Origin: Chrysochromulina tobinii
Taxonomy: Eukaryota; Haptophyta; Prymnesiales; Chrysochromulinaceae
Length of the DNA stretch: 47,108 nt
Direction: 5' to 3'
Assembly (NCBI GenBank): GCA_001275005.1
Contig: JWZX01003396.1
Coordinates: 1-47,108, forward strand
Positions 35,693-45,124 of this stretch are shown piece by piece. Numbering within the stretch: the first letter of the stretch is position 1; every line of letters begins with the position of its first letter. A model generated the notes under the pieces. The model worked only from the letters and a program-made list of their open reading frames with translations. It ran no database searches and was not told the DNA's origin. The position numbers and the translations under genes are program-made.

Positions 35693-37225
35693 ATGCTGAG
35701 CGCGAGAATACAACCCGCTGCGCGCGCGCGCGCGTGGGGTTGCGAGAAAATGGCTGCGTTTCTTCTAAACCCGGTTCGGCCTGTGAAGGATCTTCCGCTT
35801 GAGAAGTCAGCCAGAATCAAGGAGATTCCACCCCCCCCGCCCGAGGCCCGCTTCTCGGTAGCCGACGCGAGGGCGATCTCGGACAACGACATGATGCTGC
35901 TCTTGGCATGGGCAGGCTGCGCCACGACAATTGTCGCACCGCGGCCGATCATTCCGACCGTTCAGAAAATATCGGTCGCCACTGCTAGCAATCGAGGCGA
36001 TCAGCAAGCCGATGATCGAGCTCCGCTGCTAGCAATCGAGGGTCCCACGTTCAGCAAACCGCTTTCAGCGCCGGATGCTGTGCCTGAGCTGGGTCAGCAG
36101 CGCGCCATCGAGCTGATGCGATCAGGCGCGCTCTTCCGCTACACGCCCGGCGTGCTCTCTGAGGCAGCCCTCGCCGAGCAGGCGATGGCGGACTACACGG
36201 GCTTCAGGTACGCCGTCGGCTTTAACAGCTGTGGCTCTGCGCTCTTCATTGCCCTCAAGTGTTGCGGCATACAGCCCGGGGACAAGGTGCTCTGCAATGC
36301 ATTTTCATTCACTGCCGTGCCCTCTGCCGTTCACCACGCGTTGGCCACGCCGGTGTACGTCGACTGTACGGATGCATTCGTGATGGATATGGACGATCTC
36401 GAGAGGAAGATTGAGCCCGACATCAAGTTCGTGTTGCTCACGCACATGCGTGGCAAGGTGGCCAACATGCAGCGCGTGTATGCGATCGCGGCGAAGCACG
36501 GCATCACCGTCATTGAGGACTGCGCACACGCGCTTGGGGTCCAGTACGACGGCGTGCAGCTAGGTCGCTCGTCGCGTGTCGCATGCTTCTCAACTCAGCA
36601 AGCGAAGGCGATCAACTCGGGCGAGGGCGGTTTCCTGATGACGGACGACGACGAGATCGCAGCCAAGGCGATGTGCTACGCGGGTTGCTACGAGGACCTC
36701 GTCGCGCAGCACGTGAACGCGCCGCCTACGGCGATCTTCGACGCGGTGAAGAAGGAGATACCAAACTACTCTCTTCGCATGTCGGACCTGACCGCCTGCT
36801 GCATCCGGCCGCAGATCGACACGCTCGAGGCGCGCATCGAGATGTACAACAGGCGGTACGAGATGATCTGCAAGCAGCTCGCCCACTGCGAGCACCTCCA
36901 CATCCCCGCCATCGATGCGCGTGTTCGGCCGGTAAGCGATTCGCTGCAGATCAACCTGCGCGGCATGAGCGGCGAGCAGGTGCACGCCTTCCTCGGGCAC
37001 ACAAAGCGGCGCGGCATGCCGGTCGGGCTGTTCGGCTCAGCGGATAACGCTCGCAATTTCCATAATTGGAAGTACTCGCCAATGGCCACCGGCGTCGAAC
37101 AGACTGAGGCTATGATCAAGGCGGCGATCGACGTACGCCTCCCCTTGAGCTTCGCCGACGAGGACATTACCCAGATCGGCGCTGTCCTCCTCGCGGCGGT
37201 GGACGATACGTTGAGTCACCACTGA
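35693..37225 (+). CDS. DegT/DnrJ/EryC1/StrS-family PLP aminotransferase
   Basis: A 510-residue, intronless protein of the sugar-aminotransferase family (fold type I). Residues about 130-500 are the catalytic domain: FRYAVGFNSCGSALFIAL for the phosphate-binding turn, VLCNAFSFTAVPSAV, VIEDCAHALG with the PLP-pyridine aspartate Asp276, and CFSTQQAKAINSGEGG with the Schiff-base lysine Lys305 five residues before GEGG. The C-terminus has NFHNWKYSP and a final ITQIGAVLLAAVDD. The first 125 residues are an extension not found in bacterial members, starting MLSARIQPAARARAWG, which is basic and could be an organelle-targeting peptide. Substrate unknown; members usually aminate keto-sugars made by nucleotide-sugar pathways. 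A bacterial origin by transfer is possible. Confidence 0.88.
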   Translation: MLSARIQPAARARAWGCEKMAAFLLNPVRPVKDLPLEKSARIKEIPPPPPEARFSVADARAISDNDMMLLLAWAGCATTIVAPRPIIPTVQKISVATASNRGDQQADDRAPLLAIEGPTFSKPLSAPDAVPELGQQRAIELMRSGALFRYTPGVLSEAALAEQAMADYTGFRYAVGFNSCGSALFIALKCCGIQPGDKVLCNAFSFTAVPSAVHHALATPVYVDCTDAFVMDMDDLERKIEPDIKFVLLTHMRGKVANMQRVYAIAAKHGITVIEDCAHALGVQYDGVQLGRSSRVACFSTQQAKAINSGEGGFLMTDDDEIAAKAMCYAGCYEDLVAQHVNAPPTAIFDAVKKEIPNYSLRMSDLTACCIRPQIDTLEARIEMYNRRYEMICKQLAHCEHLHIPAIDARVRPVSDSLQINLRGMSGEQVHAFLGHTKRRGMPVGLFGSADNARNFHNWKYSPMATGVEQTEAMIKAAIDVRLPLSFADEDITQIGAVLLAAVDDTLSHH

Positions 37226-38015
37226 GCGGGGAGCAGGGCGCCCCTCGCCCCTCGCCAATCGCCACGCGGAGCGGAAGGCGGCAGCGGATCGGTGCTGTCG
37301 GCTTGGCTCGGCGTGAGCCACGCGAGGGCGGGGATTCTCAGGTGCGCTCAGCCTGACCACCTCATGGGTGCGTCATCCAAGGCTGCCGAGGTCCGGTGGT
37401 CGAATTCTTTGCACGCACTATGGCGCAAGATCGCGAGAGAAACATACGGTATTTCAACGAGTACGGCATGAACTGCATGTTGGCCAGGCATGTGTACACG
37501 AATCGCATAATTTTCCGAGCGCGACCCCGGAGAGGAGCCGGTGGCTGCGACCAAATAAATATGCTTGCACTAACGGTAACGGATCGGTATGACGTTCGCT
37601 TGAAGACGGGTTTTGGGCTTAAAATTCCGAAATTGCGACGATAGCCCGGGGCGCCCGGTCCCGCGTTCCCGCGGGACCGCTTTGCGCGTTATATTCCGGG
37701 CACGTGAGTCACCGGTCAGCGCCGTCCGTGCTGTGCGATGGCCTCGAGTCGCGAGACCGCCTCGATGAACCGTGCGTCGGGCGATCCCGCGCCTCGGCGC
37801 GCCGTCGCGCGCGGAAGCCGCGCGCCGGACTACCAAGCCGGTCAGGGCGGCGCGGCTCGAGGGACGCAAACACCCGTGACCGTCCGCCGTGGCCTCCCAC
37901 GCCACGATCCTATACGATGCCACGACCCCAGGTCGAGAGTACAACTTCACACAGCTCCACTCACGTCTGTGATGGGACGATGGATGTGCCGGCTGGGGGT
38001 TCACACCAGCTTGGT
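37226..38015. other. Intergenic between convergent genes
   Basis: No gene seen in 790 bases. A GC-rich inverted patch, GGTCCCGCGTTCCCGCGGGACC, lies at about 37657-37678, where outer GGTCCCGC pairs with GCGGGACC. TTCACACCAGCTTG is repeated in tandem near 38001-38026, at the 3' end of the next gene. Confidence 0.5.
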
Positions 38016-39269
38016 TCACACCAGCTTGCGCCATCCGCCGGCGCCACTCGTCTCCCCTCGTCCCATGGACCGCATGTCGTCTCCGCCTCTGACCGTCCTC
38101 CGCAGCATCGAGCGCGCGCACCAGCCGAGCCGCTGCGAGGCCGCAGAGTAATGAGCTGCGATGAGGATCAGAGCAAGGGCCATTGGCCGAACACGTCGCA
38201 TGGGCCAGAGCGCGAGCCGCACGGACACGAGGTAGGCGTCCGCTCGGCACGCCCGCCACGGCGCCCGCCATGGCTCCGTCCACCTGGCTCGCCAGCTGGA
38301 GAAGAGCCAGGGCACGCCCAAGACAACGGGCGTGGGCCGCCATCGCATCCACCACCGCCACCGACTGGTCCGTCCGCCATCGCCGCCAGCCGAGCTGCCG
38401 CCACTGCCCCTCGCGCTCGCTGGGGCGGCTGCGAGCGTGGGCCCAACTCCACTCCACTCCTCATCCGCGTACAAGGTGGTCGTCAGATCGATCGTTAGGG
38501 TCGTCAGGTCAGCCTTGGCCTGCTCGATCCAGCGCCAGAGCACGTCGCTCGCGGAGAGTGCCTCGCGCCCTCGCGTGGGGACACCCCATGCGCGCGAGGG
38601 TGCAATGCGGTCGTGTACTTCGAGGAGAGCCTGCAGCCATTTCTCGATAAGCGCAGCACGCGTCGCTTCGAAGCTCTCGCGCGTGCGCAGCCGTCGCAAC
38701 CTCTGGTTGGCCACCCACTGCAGGTAGAGGATGCCCGAACCGAGCGAGCGCCGGCCCACCGACGGCAGCAGGCTCGGCCGCTCGGCGATCGCCTCGACCA
38801 GGCGCTGGCGCAAAGCGGGCCGCAATGCGATGAGTGCCATAGCCAGGTGGCTGCGCTGTGTGGTGAGCCTATTCATCAAGTGGCTGCGCTGCCGGTCGAG
38901 CTCCGCGTAACCCATGGGAGAGACGGCGCGCAGCAGCGTGCAGTTTGTCGCCCGCTCCACGAGGTTCAGAGACGTGCGGTCCATATTGTATTTGAGTGTC
39001 CACTCCAGCAACGGCCAGCGCTTCTCGAAGGAGGATTGCGCCAGCTCCCACGCAGCGATCGGGTGACGCCGCTGCAGCGAATCTGCAACGAGCTCAAAAT
39101 CGAGCTGCACGAGCTCAATAATGGTGTCCCGCGCCTCATCCGAAATCCCGCGAGATACCAGAACGGGACGGGCCTGCTGGTGTGCCGGTGCCGGCGGGCG
39201 GGCCACGGATGTATGGAAGGTGAATGCGGGTTCGAGCAACCACCACGTCATCATCAGGCGCAACCTCAT
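38016..39269 (-). CDS. Hypothetical helical protein with possible organelle-targeting leader
   Basis: From Met 39269 the product is 417 residues; an open frame continues to 39386. No family is recognised. The N-terminus MRLRLMMTWWLLEPAFTFHT is a hydrophobic segment followed by Ala/Phe and basic residues, a pattern seen in bipartite plastid leaders of algae with red secondary plastids (a Phe just after the signal peptide). The body is rich in helix-forming Leu/Arg: ISDEARDTIIELVQLDFELV, AAWELAQSSFEKRWPLLEWT, FEATRAALIEKWLQALLEV. Near the C-terminus RPMALALILIAAHYSAA could be a membrane segment. The last 100 residues are Trp/Arg-rich and may be read in error. Confidence 0.5.
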   Translation of the reverse strand: MRLRLMMTWWLLEPAFTFHTSVARPPAPAHQQARPVLVSRGISDEARDTIIELVQLDFELVADSLQRRHPIAAWELAQSSFEKRWPLLEWTLKYNMDRTSLNLVERATNCTLLRAVSPMGYAELDRQRSHLMNRLTTQRSHLAMALIALRPALRQRLVEAIAERPSLLPSVGRRSLGSGILYLQWVANQRLRRLRTRESFEATRAALIEKWLQALLEVHDRIAPSRAWGVPTRGREALSASDVLWRWIEQAKADLTTLTIDLTTTLYADEEWSGVGPTLAAAPASARGSGGSSAGGDGGRTSRWRWWMRWRPTPVVLGVPWLFSSWRARWTEPWRAPWRACRADAYLVSVRLALWPMRRVRPMALALILIAAHYSAASQRLGWCARSMLRRTVRGGDDMRSMGRGETSGAGGWRKLV

Positions 39270-39386
39270 GAAGGCGTGCCTTGATCCGCGGCCGCTTGGC
39301 CCGGTCTGCAGACCGGTCGATGACGAGCGATCAGGAGCTCGGGATTGCGCGAAGTTGAATGGACGAAATCCGAAACTGTTTAACAC

Positions 39387-39861
39387 GGCGCTTCTTCACT
39401 TCTGAGTCTTCTGAACGGCCGAACCCGTCATCAGTCGAGCCGCCCATTTACCGCCCAGGTTGCACGTAATAAGCCGCGCGTGCCCCAAATGCTTCACGCC
39501 CGGCGACGCCGAGCGGCGAGCCGAGAGCGCCTCCCAGCACAAGCAAGCAAGCAAGCAACGAGCAAGCAAGCAAGCTTGCTTGCTTCCCAGCACGTCAGTA
39601 GCACGTCAGAGGCGTGATCGTCAAGGGCGCCACACCGCATCTCTGTGTGCTGGCGAACAACGAGCCAGAATTTCGCGAGCTGCAGAAGCCGCACGTCACT
39701 GCCGGTCGCTACTCATATCACGTTCTACATGCCACGCACCTCCTGTGCTCTCAATGCGCAAAAAGGTCGCATGTTAGTCGCATCCTCGCATGTTAGTCGC
39801 ATGTATCCTGTTGAGCTCACGCCCGCCCCACACGCCCACAGAGACTTGTGCGATGAGGGCA
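39387..39861. other. Intergenic with CAAG repeat and palindrome
   Basis: No gene seen. AAGC tetranucleotide repeats at 39541-39585 end in a 22-base palindrome (39564-39585, centred on AAGCTT). GCATGTTAGTCGCAT occurs twice at about 39768-39801. Confidence 0.6.
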
Positions 39862-40383
39862 TCAAGAACATGTTGAATCCGTCATCGCTCCCTCGATCGC
39901 ACCTCCCACGTCCATCATCTCCCCCTGGATCACAACAGGATTCACCACCAGGTCCAACTCGTGGCGCACGCCCGTCGCCAAAAAGGAACAGTGCACGGAG
40001 AGACTGCAGCTCTCGCCCTGGGATCTGCAATCATCGTAGCTGTGATCGTCCATTTGTTGATGTTCGTCCTCGGTACATGTAGACGATGAGCAGCTCTCGA
40101 ACAAGACGAGGTTGCGATGGCGTAGCGCCGCAAGATTTCGCTGCGTTGCGCACAGCCGAAGGTGCAGCTCTGCCGCGTTTACGAGCTTCTCTTGCTCTTC
40201 ATGCTTTAACTTCGTCACGAGCAGCATCGCATTGGCGACTGCCAACGACTGCGCCGCTATTTGCCATTGAAGCTGAGCGGCTTTGAAGCTGAGAAGGGTC
40301 AGCGGCAGCTGAGGCAGTGCCGACTCGATTGCTGACAGCTCGACCACTTGCGCGTTCACTACATGACTGGCGATCAGACCCAT
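39862..40383 (-). CDS. Small hypothetical protein
   Basis: 173 residues from Met 40383 (MGLIASHVVNAQVVELSAIE); an upstream in-frame Met at 40464 is possible. It has helix-forming stretches, LPLTLLSFKAAQLQWQIAAQ and KHEEQEKLVNAAELHLRLCA, then an acidic, Ser/Cys-rich part (SCSSSTCTEDEHQQMDDHSY) and a hydrophobic-polar tail. No domain is recognised and there are no close neighbours on the same strand. Codon use is less GC-biased than in nearby genes, which slightly lowers confidence that it is a real gene. Confidence 0.4.
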   Translation of the reverse strand: MGLIASHVVNAQVVELSAIESALPQLPLTLLSFKAAQLQWQIAAQSLAVANAMLLVTKLKHEEQEKLVNAAELHLRLCATQRNLAALRHRNLVLFESCSSSTCTEDEHQQMDDHSYDDCRSQGESCSLSVHCSFLATGVRHELDLVVNPVVIQGEMMDVGGAIEGAMTDSTCS

Positions 40384-40464
40384 GTTGCGCAAGGCGTGCG
40401 AAACGAAAAGAAAAGAACGGAGTCCGGGGAGTGTGCAGAGTCGGGAGACGAAGTTTGCATGCAT

Positions 40465-41184
40465 TTTGAAGAAACGTCACTGCTCACTGCATGTAGGGCT
40501 CAAGGGCGCGACCTAGCCGCAAAGATCTTCATACATCTACTCAGCCTCGATATCAGCCTCGATCAATGCCTTGTTCGATTGGTGACCGATTGCGAGGGTC
40601 GGCCGTCACATTGCTGATTACATTGCTGATTACATTGCTGACGATTGACACGACGATTGTACGACGATTGCATGTTCTTGACGGCCGTCACAGCGTCACA
40701 AGGCTCATGGGGCTGCGGGACACAAGGGGCGGGACAAGATGCAGATGGGCGCGAGCACCACAAGATTATAAACACAAGATACGGGGATGTATGGCCTAGG
40801 GATGGCCGACCCCATCTTCGTTTGTGGATGCGGGTCGAGGGGTGTGGGGCGGTGCCTTAGCGGTGCCTGGCCCCAGACGATCAAGTTGTCAACAAGGGGC
40901 TGGTAGAAGTTGTCCACGAGCGACGAGCACATCAGACAGACCATCGGTTGAGAATCCTAGTGCGCGGCGCGGCGCGCGGTCGCGCTCGCGGCCCCCCGCT
41001 CGCGTTTCAACGCAAGTTTTGCTTCAGTGATATTCTTTCGTGCTCCGCATTCCGGGGGACGAGATGAGAGGCCATGAGTGGGTGTTATGCCCCGTTCGTT
41101 CCAACCTGAAACTTGAAACACAAAGCTCTGTGCGTCCTCGTCGTCTACACACTGTTTTCTTGGACGGTGCTGGCGGTCTTCCCG
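40465..41184. other. Intergenic with short ATTGCTGATTAC repeats
   Basis: No gene seen. Three tandem copies of a 13-base word (ACATTGCTGATT and variants) lie at about 40607-40642, followed by GACGATTG words to 40670. The rest holds the promoter side of the PHD protein gene. An open extension of that gene upstream to 41113 begins with a hydrophobic leader but is unlikely to be used by a nuclear protein. Confidence 0.5.
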
Positions 41185-43464
41185 ATGGAGCCCGCGCCGA
41201 AGCGGCCGAGAGTCCACGATGAGGGGGGCGGCGCGGTGCACATGACCTCGGAGCCGAGTGCGTTCGAGTCAGGACCAGCACATTCCGCGGCGCCCAACGT
41301 CCCGGCAGCCACGGCGAGCGGCGCTTCGGCGCCCACAATGCTACGAACCATAGAAGACGTGATGGCCGCCCTTCCTAGGACGCCCACTGTGGGCGCGGCC
41401 GCTGCGCCGCTCGACCCACTGCCGCTTTCCGAGACGCTGCCGCTGCCGCTGCCATCGGCTGTGGCTGCCGAAAAGCCGGCGGCGGCGAATCATTCGCTCT
41501 CGCCCGCGTATCCCAACAAGTTCTTGGCGGGCCCGTCGTCGCAGCGCTGCCGCGCCTCCTTTTCATCGGAGCCCCCATCGCTCGACCTCGGCGCCTCGAG
41601 CATCTTTTTTGAGTCGCCTGCGCTCATGCCCGTCAGCGTGGGCGCCACCACGCACATCCCGACCATCGAGAGCCTGCCCGGCCTGGCAGACTGGCCAGGC
41701 AGACTGGCAGGCGCAGCTAGCAGCAGCATGACGGCCGACTTCAATCCGTTCTCGAGGCGCAACACCCCGCGGAGCAGCAGCTTCGGCGGTGCGCCCGGCG
41801 GCGGGTTCGGTGTGGCGCCGAGTGTGTCCGAGCCTGTCGAGGGCGGCATCTTGATGCTTGCGGACATTGAGGAGTCGCATGCTTCACGCGTGGCGCTCCA
41901 CTCGGCGTGGCGCGACTACGGGCAGCAGCTTGTCACGAACGAGCCGATCGGGGCGACGGCCGGGATCGGCGTCGGGCTGCGCTGCGAGTCGTGTGACGCG
42001 GCCGCTCCGAGCCTGGCACTGCAAGAGGGCGCTCGGGATGGCCCTCGGGATGCGTCCTTGTCGTCTTCGGGTAGCCGAGATGATTTGGACGCTGCTGAAG
42101 GGCGAAGCCAATTGCATGCACTGGGGGGCAGCGCCGGCGGCATATTGCGCCGCCCGCTCCCCTCGGATGGTGACTCGATGCTGCACGACACACGCGGCGG
42201 CAACGAGCTGCTCGACGACGCCGTCGCGATGCTCGCGACACATGCGGGGCCTGCCTCAAGCAACGGGCTCACGCCGTACGAGGCCGAGGCGGACGAGGGC
42301 GAGGCGGAGGCCGAGAGCGACGAGGAGGAGGACGAGAGTTCCGGCTGGGTCGACGAGGCGAGCGGGTTGCCCCTGCGCGAGATTCGCGATGAGCGTGTGC
42401 GCCATGCAGTCCGGAGCGAGATGCAAGCTGGCGGCCTCTCGCTACACACTGTCGCGAGCCTCGCGGGAGTGGCGCAGCCGATGCTCTGCGCGTGGCTCGG
42501 CGCCAAGCAGCCCAAGGCGGGCAACGCCGCGTCGCACAATGTACTCAAGCTCAAACTGCTCGGGTGGATGGCAACGCGTGGCGTCGTCCTCTCCGCCGCG
42601 CCACACGCGGCGCCGCCGCTAATAAGCGTCGCGCCCAACGGCGAATCTGGGCCAGTGTCCCCTGCGACGATCGTCACGATGCCGCGCCCCGGCGCGCTCG
42701 CCCCAGGCGGCGGCGGCGGGGCCAAGGCAAAGCCCGTGGCGCGGCAGATGAGCCGGGAGGGCGGGCGCGGCGCTAGCGCGGAGGGGGAGGGCGGCGCCGA
42801 GGCTAACAAGGGTGAGAGCAGCCTCAGCAAAGTCAAGGGCGGCAGCAGCAAAAGTGGCGGCAACAAGGAGGGCAACAGTGCAGGTAAAGGCGACGAGAGC
42901 ACCAAAAAGGGGGAGAGCGCCGCAGGCGGCAACGGCAAGAAGTCGAAGGCCAAAATCAAGCTGACGCCGCAGCACCTGTATGTCGCATACGTGTGGTACC
43001 TCAAGCAGCGCGAGGCGCGCGGCGAGGGCCTTGTGCCAGGAGAGGAAGAGTCCTTCTGCCTCAAGTGCAAGGATGGCGGCGATGTGCTGCTCTGCGATTA
43101 CTCGGGGTGCACCAAGAGCTACCACCCAGCGTGCGCCAACCTCAAGACCGTCCCCGAGGGTATCTGGGAGTGCCCGCGCCACCGGTGTGTGCAGTGCGGC
43201 TCGGGGCCGTCGCAGACGGACGTGCACGGCCGGCCGCGGAGGCCCGATCCGCCGGGCGAGGCGGGGTGCACCCTCTGGGCGTGCCGAACGTGCCCCACCA
43301 CCTACTGCGAGCGATGCCTGCCAAAAGAGGTCACCTTTGCCGGCGTCGAGATCGTGTGCGAGAGTTGCCAGGAACTTCTCTCGGCCGACATGGCGTCGCT
43401 GCAGCGCGACCTGATCAAGTGGAAGCCCGAGCTCTTTGCCGACGCCGCCTCGGCGGACGTCTAG
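41185..43464 (+). CDS. Nuclear protein with HTH-like segment and NSD-type extended PHD finger
   Basis: From Met 41185 (MEPAPKRPRV, a likely nuclear signal) the protein has 759 residues. Residues about 395-450, VRHAVRSEMQAGGLSLHTVA followed by AGVAQPMLCAWLGAKQPK, have the helix-turn-helix rhythm of Cro/XRE or CUT-like domains. A basic Ser/Gly/Lys-rich linker follows. From residue 623 a PHD finger reads CLKCKDGGDVLLC, SGCTKSYHPAC, PEGIWECPRHRCVQCG, and continues LWACRTCPTTYCERC, the second cysteine module. The WECPxHxCxxC order is that of the extended PHD fingers of NSD histone methyltransferases. No SET domain is present. The N-terminal 370 residues are Ala/Pro/Ser-rich with an acidic block (DEGEAEAESDEEEDESS). 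A chromatin-reading transcription regulator is the likely role. Confidence 0.83.
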   Translation: MEPAPKRPRVHDEGGGAVHMTSEPSAFESGPAHSAAPNVPAATASGASAPTMLRTIEDVMAALPRTPTVGAAAAPLDPLPLSETLPLPLPSAVAAEKPAAANHSLSPAYPNKFLAGPSSQRCRASFSSEPPSLDLGASSIFFESPALMPVSVGATTHIPTIESLPGLADWPGRLAGAASSSMTADFNPFSRRNTPRSSSFGGAPGGGFGVAPSVSEPVEGGILMLADIEESHASRVALHSAWRDYGQQLVTNEPIGATAGIGVGLRCESCDAAAPSLALQEGARDGPRDASLSSSGSRDDLDAAEGRSQLHALGGSAGGILRRPLPSDGDSMLHDTRGGNELLDDAVAMLATHAGPASSNGLTPYEAEADEGEAEAESDEEEDESSGWVDEASGLPLREIRDERVRHAVRSEMQAGGLSLHTVASLAGVAQPMLCAWLGAKQPKAGNAASHNVLKLKLLGWMATRGVVLSAAPHAAPPLISVAPNGESGPVSPATIVTMPRPGALAPGGGGGAKAKPVARQMSREGGRGASAEGEGGAEANKGESSLSKVKGGSSKSGGNKEGNSAGKGDESTKKGESAAGGNGKKSKAKIKLTPQHLYVAYVWYLKQREARGEGLVPGEEESFCLKCKDGGDVLLCDYSGCTKSYHPACANLKTVPEGIWECPRHRCVQCGSGPSQTDVHGRPRRPDPPGEAGCTLWACRTCPTTYCERCLPKEVTFAGVEIVCESCQELLSADMASLQRDLIKWKPELFADAASADV

Positions 43465-44050
43465 AGCTCGGTCTCGTTGCCCGACGAGCCCCGGACCTGG
43501 GAGGCGAGGAGCAGCCCGCCTCGCTGCCGGGATGACATCGAGGGATGACACGCTCCTCCCCTCCCATGCTCCTCCCCTCCCAAGCTCCTCCCCCCCATGC
43601 TCCTCGCCGTATGCGCGACCGTTCCAGCGCCCTCTGCCAGGGCTTCGGCGTCGCGTGGACCTCGGGGCCGCGCTGCGGCGTGCGACTTGCACTCGCGTGG
43701 GTGGCTGATGGCTGCGCCCGGGCCTCGAAAACGGACGGGGGCGTCTGCCTGTGCGCCGCCCGGTTCGGTCCGTCGTCCGCCCGCTCCGCCTCTGCGCCGC
43801 GTGCGCCGGAACTTTTGCGCGGTGGCACAACACGTCGGGCGTCGCTCCGCGTCTGCGGTCTCCGGGTCACGCGCGCCGCAACGGCGGCCGATTTTGTGAC
43901 AGATAGACGAGAATCGAGATAGTCAGAGTTCGCTCGACTATAGATAACATATCGAAACGAACGAAGAGGACCTCCCCGCGCCCGCCCCTCTGGCTTTTTT
44001 ATTTCACCTGAGGATCTGTCAACCACAGGAGTGAGTACACAGTTGGACTT
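43465..44050. other. Intergenic between convergent genes
   Basis: No gene seen. A short CTCCTCCCCTCCCA/CATGCTCCTC repeat spans about 43551-43607. From 43895 to 43970 the DNA is AT-richer (GATAGACGAGAATCGAGATAG), unlike its neighbours. Confidence 0.5.
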
Positions 44051-44986
44051 TTAGACAGAATCTGCGCTTCGCCATAGAAATCGAGCTGCCGCGTCTTCTG
44101 TCAAGAGCCTCGCGATTCGTGCACGCCCCTCATCCGACGCTGCAAAGCTCCACGTGTTGCAACTGGCTGGCAGCTCGACATGGAGGTCTTCGATGGCCTG
44201 CCGCCACTCCGCGGCGGCTGCCTGCGCATCGACCTGCGCTGTGGCGTCCGCCCATGGCAGCGCGACGCTGAGCATTGTGCTGCCGCCGCTCGGTTGCCGG
44301 AATAGACTTGCGCCCCAGCCCCATGCATCTCCGCGGCGGGCAGTCTCGCCGCCCGAATGAAACGTGAGCGCGGGAATGTATAGCGCGTCGCCGGCCTCTA
44401 GCTTCGTGTCGATGGCGACTCGGCTACCAAACGTGCGTCCAGCCACCCGAAACCTCTTGCTGCCCCGCAACATGAGGAGTAGCACGTCCACGTCATCGAC
44501 GTGCCAGCCGAGGGAAGCACTCCCGCCAACTGCTTTGGGCGTCAGGTACACGTCGGCGTCGCAAAAGGGCCGGCGGGTCACTTCGTCCAATATCGATAGG
44601 CATTGTGCTAGCTTGTCTGCAGCGGCGGTCACCGCGCCACCACCGGTTATGTACTGCTCGCCGGAGGTGCCAGCGCGGGACGCAACGCGCGCAGCGATCG
44701 GGCCCTGGCTTCGCGCGAGCGCCGTTGCGAGGGATGCGTTCCGTTCGCCCCATGCTTGGCTCGCGAGCTCGGCACATGCCTCGCTCCAGCAGATCCACGC
44801 GAGGCCATCGTTGCCTGTGGAGAAGAAGCTGTCAGCATCATTGTCGCCACAAAACGCCTTTACTTGCGAGCACTGCGTGAGCCGCACGGCGTCGACCGTT
44901 TCCGCGAGCTCCGCGAGTTTCACCGCTAACAAATTAGGGGCGGCACCCTTTTGCAACCAGGGCTGACCAGCATGAAAGCTTAGCAT
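44051..44986 (-). CDS. JmjC/cupin-type 2-oxoglutarate oxygenase
   Basis: A 311-residue intronless protein. A double-stranded beta-helix core is visible: FCDADVYLTPKAVGGSASLG, WHVDDVDVLLLMLRGSKRFR, LEAGDALYIPALTFHSGGE. His162-x-Asp164 and His210 form the iron-binding facial triad, and the Lys of RGSKRF is placed where cupin_4/JmjC hydroxylases bind 2-oxoglutarate. The layout is that of ribosomal-oxygenase-like enzymes (NO66, MINA, bacterial YcfD), which hydroxylate ribosomal proteins, but the N- and C-terminal parts are not close enough by eye to choose. The C-terminus is a helical segment. Its start lies 138 bp from the divergent ferredoxin-like gene. Confidence 0.75.
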   Translation of the reverse strand: MLSFHAGQPWLQKGAAPNLLAVKLAELAETVDAVRLTQCSQVKAFCGDNDADSFFSTGNDGLAWICWSEACAELASQAWGERNASLATALARSQGPIAARVASRAGTSGEQYITGGGAVTAAADKLAQCLSILDEVTRRPFCDADVYLTPKAVGGSASLGWHVDDVDVLLLMLRGSKRFRVAGRTFGSRVAIDTKLEAGDALYIPALTFHSGGETARRGDAWGWGASLFRQPSGGSTMLSVALPWADATAQVDAQAAAAEWRQAIEDLHVELPASCNTWSFAASDEGRARIARLLTEDAAARFLWRSADSV

Positions 44987-45124
44987 TGCAGCTTAGCATG
45001 GCGAGAGCGTGCGTGGCCCGATGAGTCTTGGAGTTCTCCAAATCGCCGTCATCCAGACTTCTGCAGCTTCTGTTTCTCGAGCCAGACTCGTGTCGTCGGG
45101 GACATGTTGTGTTGACGAAGTCTG

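Noticed and set aside
37570..38457. Minus-strand open frame of 295 codons overlapping the hypothetical gene at 38016
   Set aside because: Composition is Arg/Ala/Gly-rich with no helix or domain pattern, and it overlaps a better frame on the same strand.
41113..41184. Signal peptide at the N-terminus of the PHD protein
   Set aside because: The hydrophobic leader lies upstream of a Met followed by a nuclear localisation signal. A PHD protein should be nuclear, so the downstream Met is preferred.
42619..43833. Minus-strand open frame of 404 codons across the PHD gene
   Set aside because: Antisense shadow of the PHD finger region; the sense strand carries clear zinc ligands and the antisense product is low-complexity Arg/Ala.
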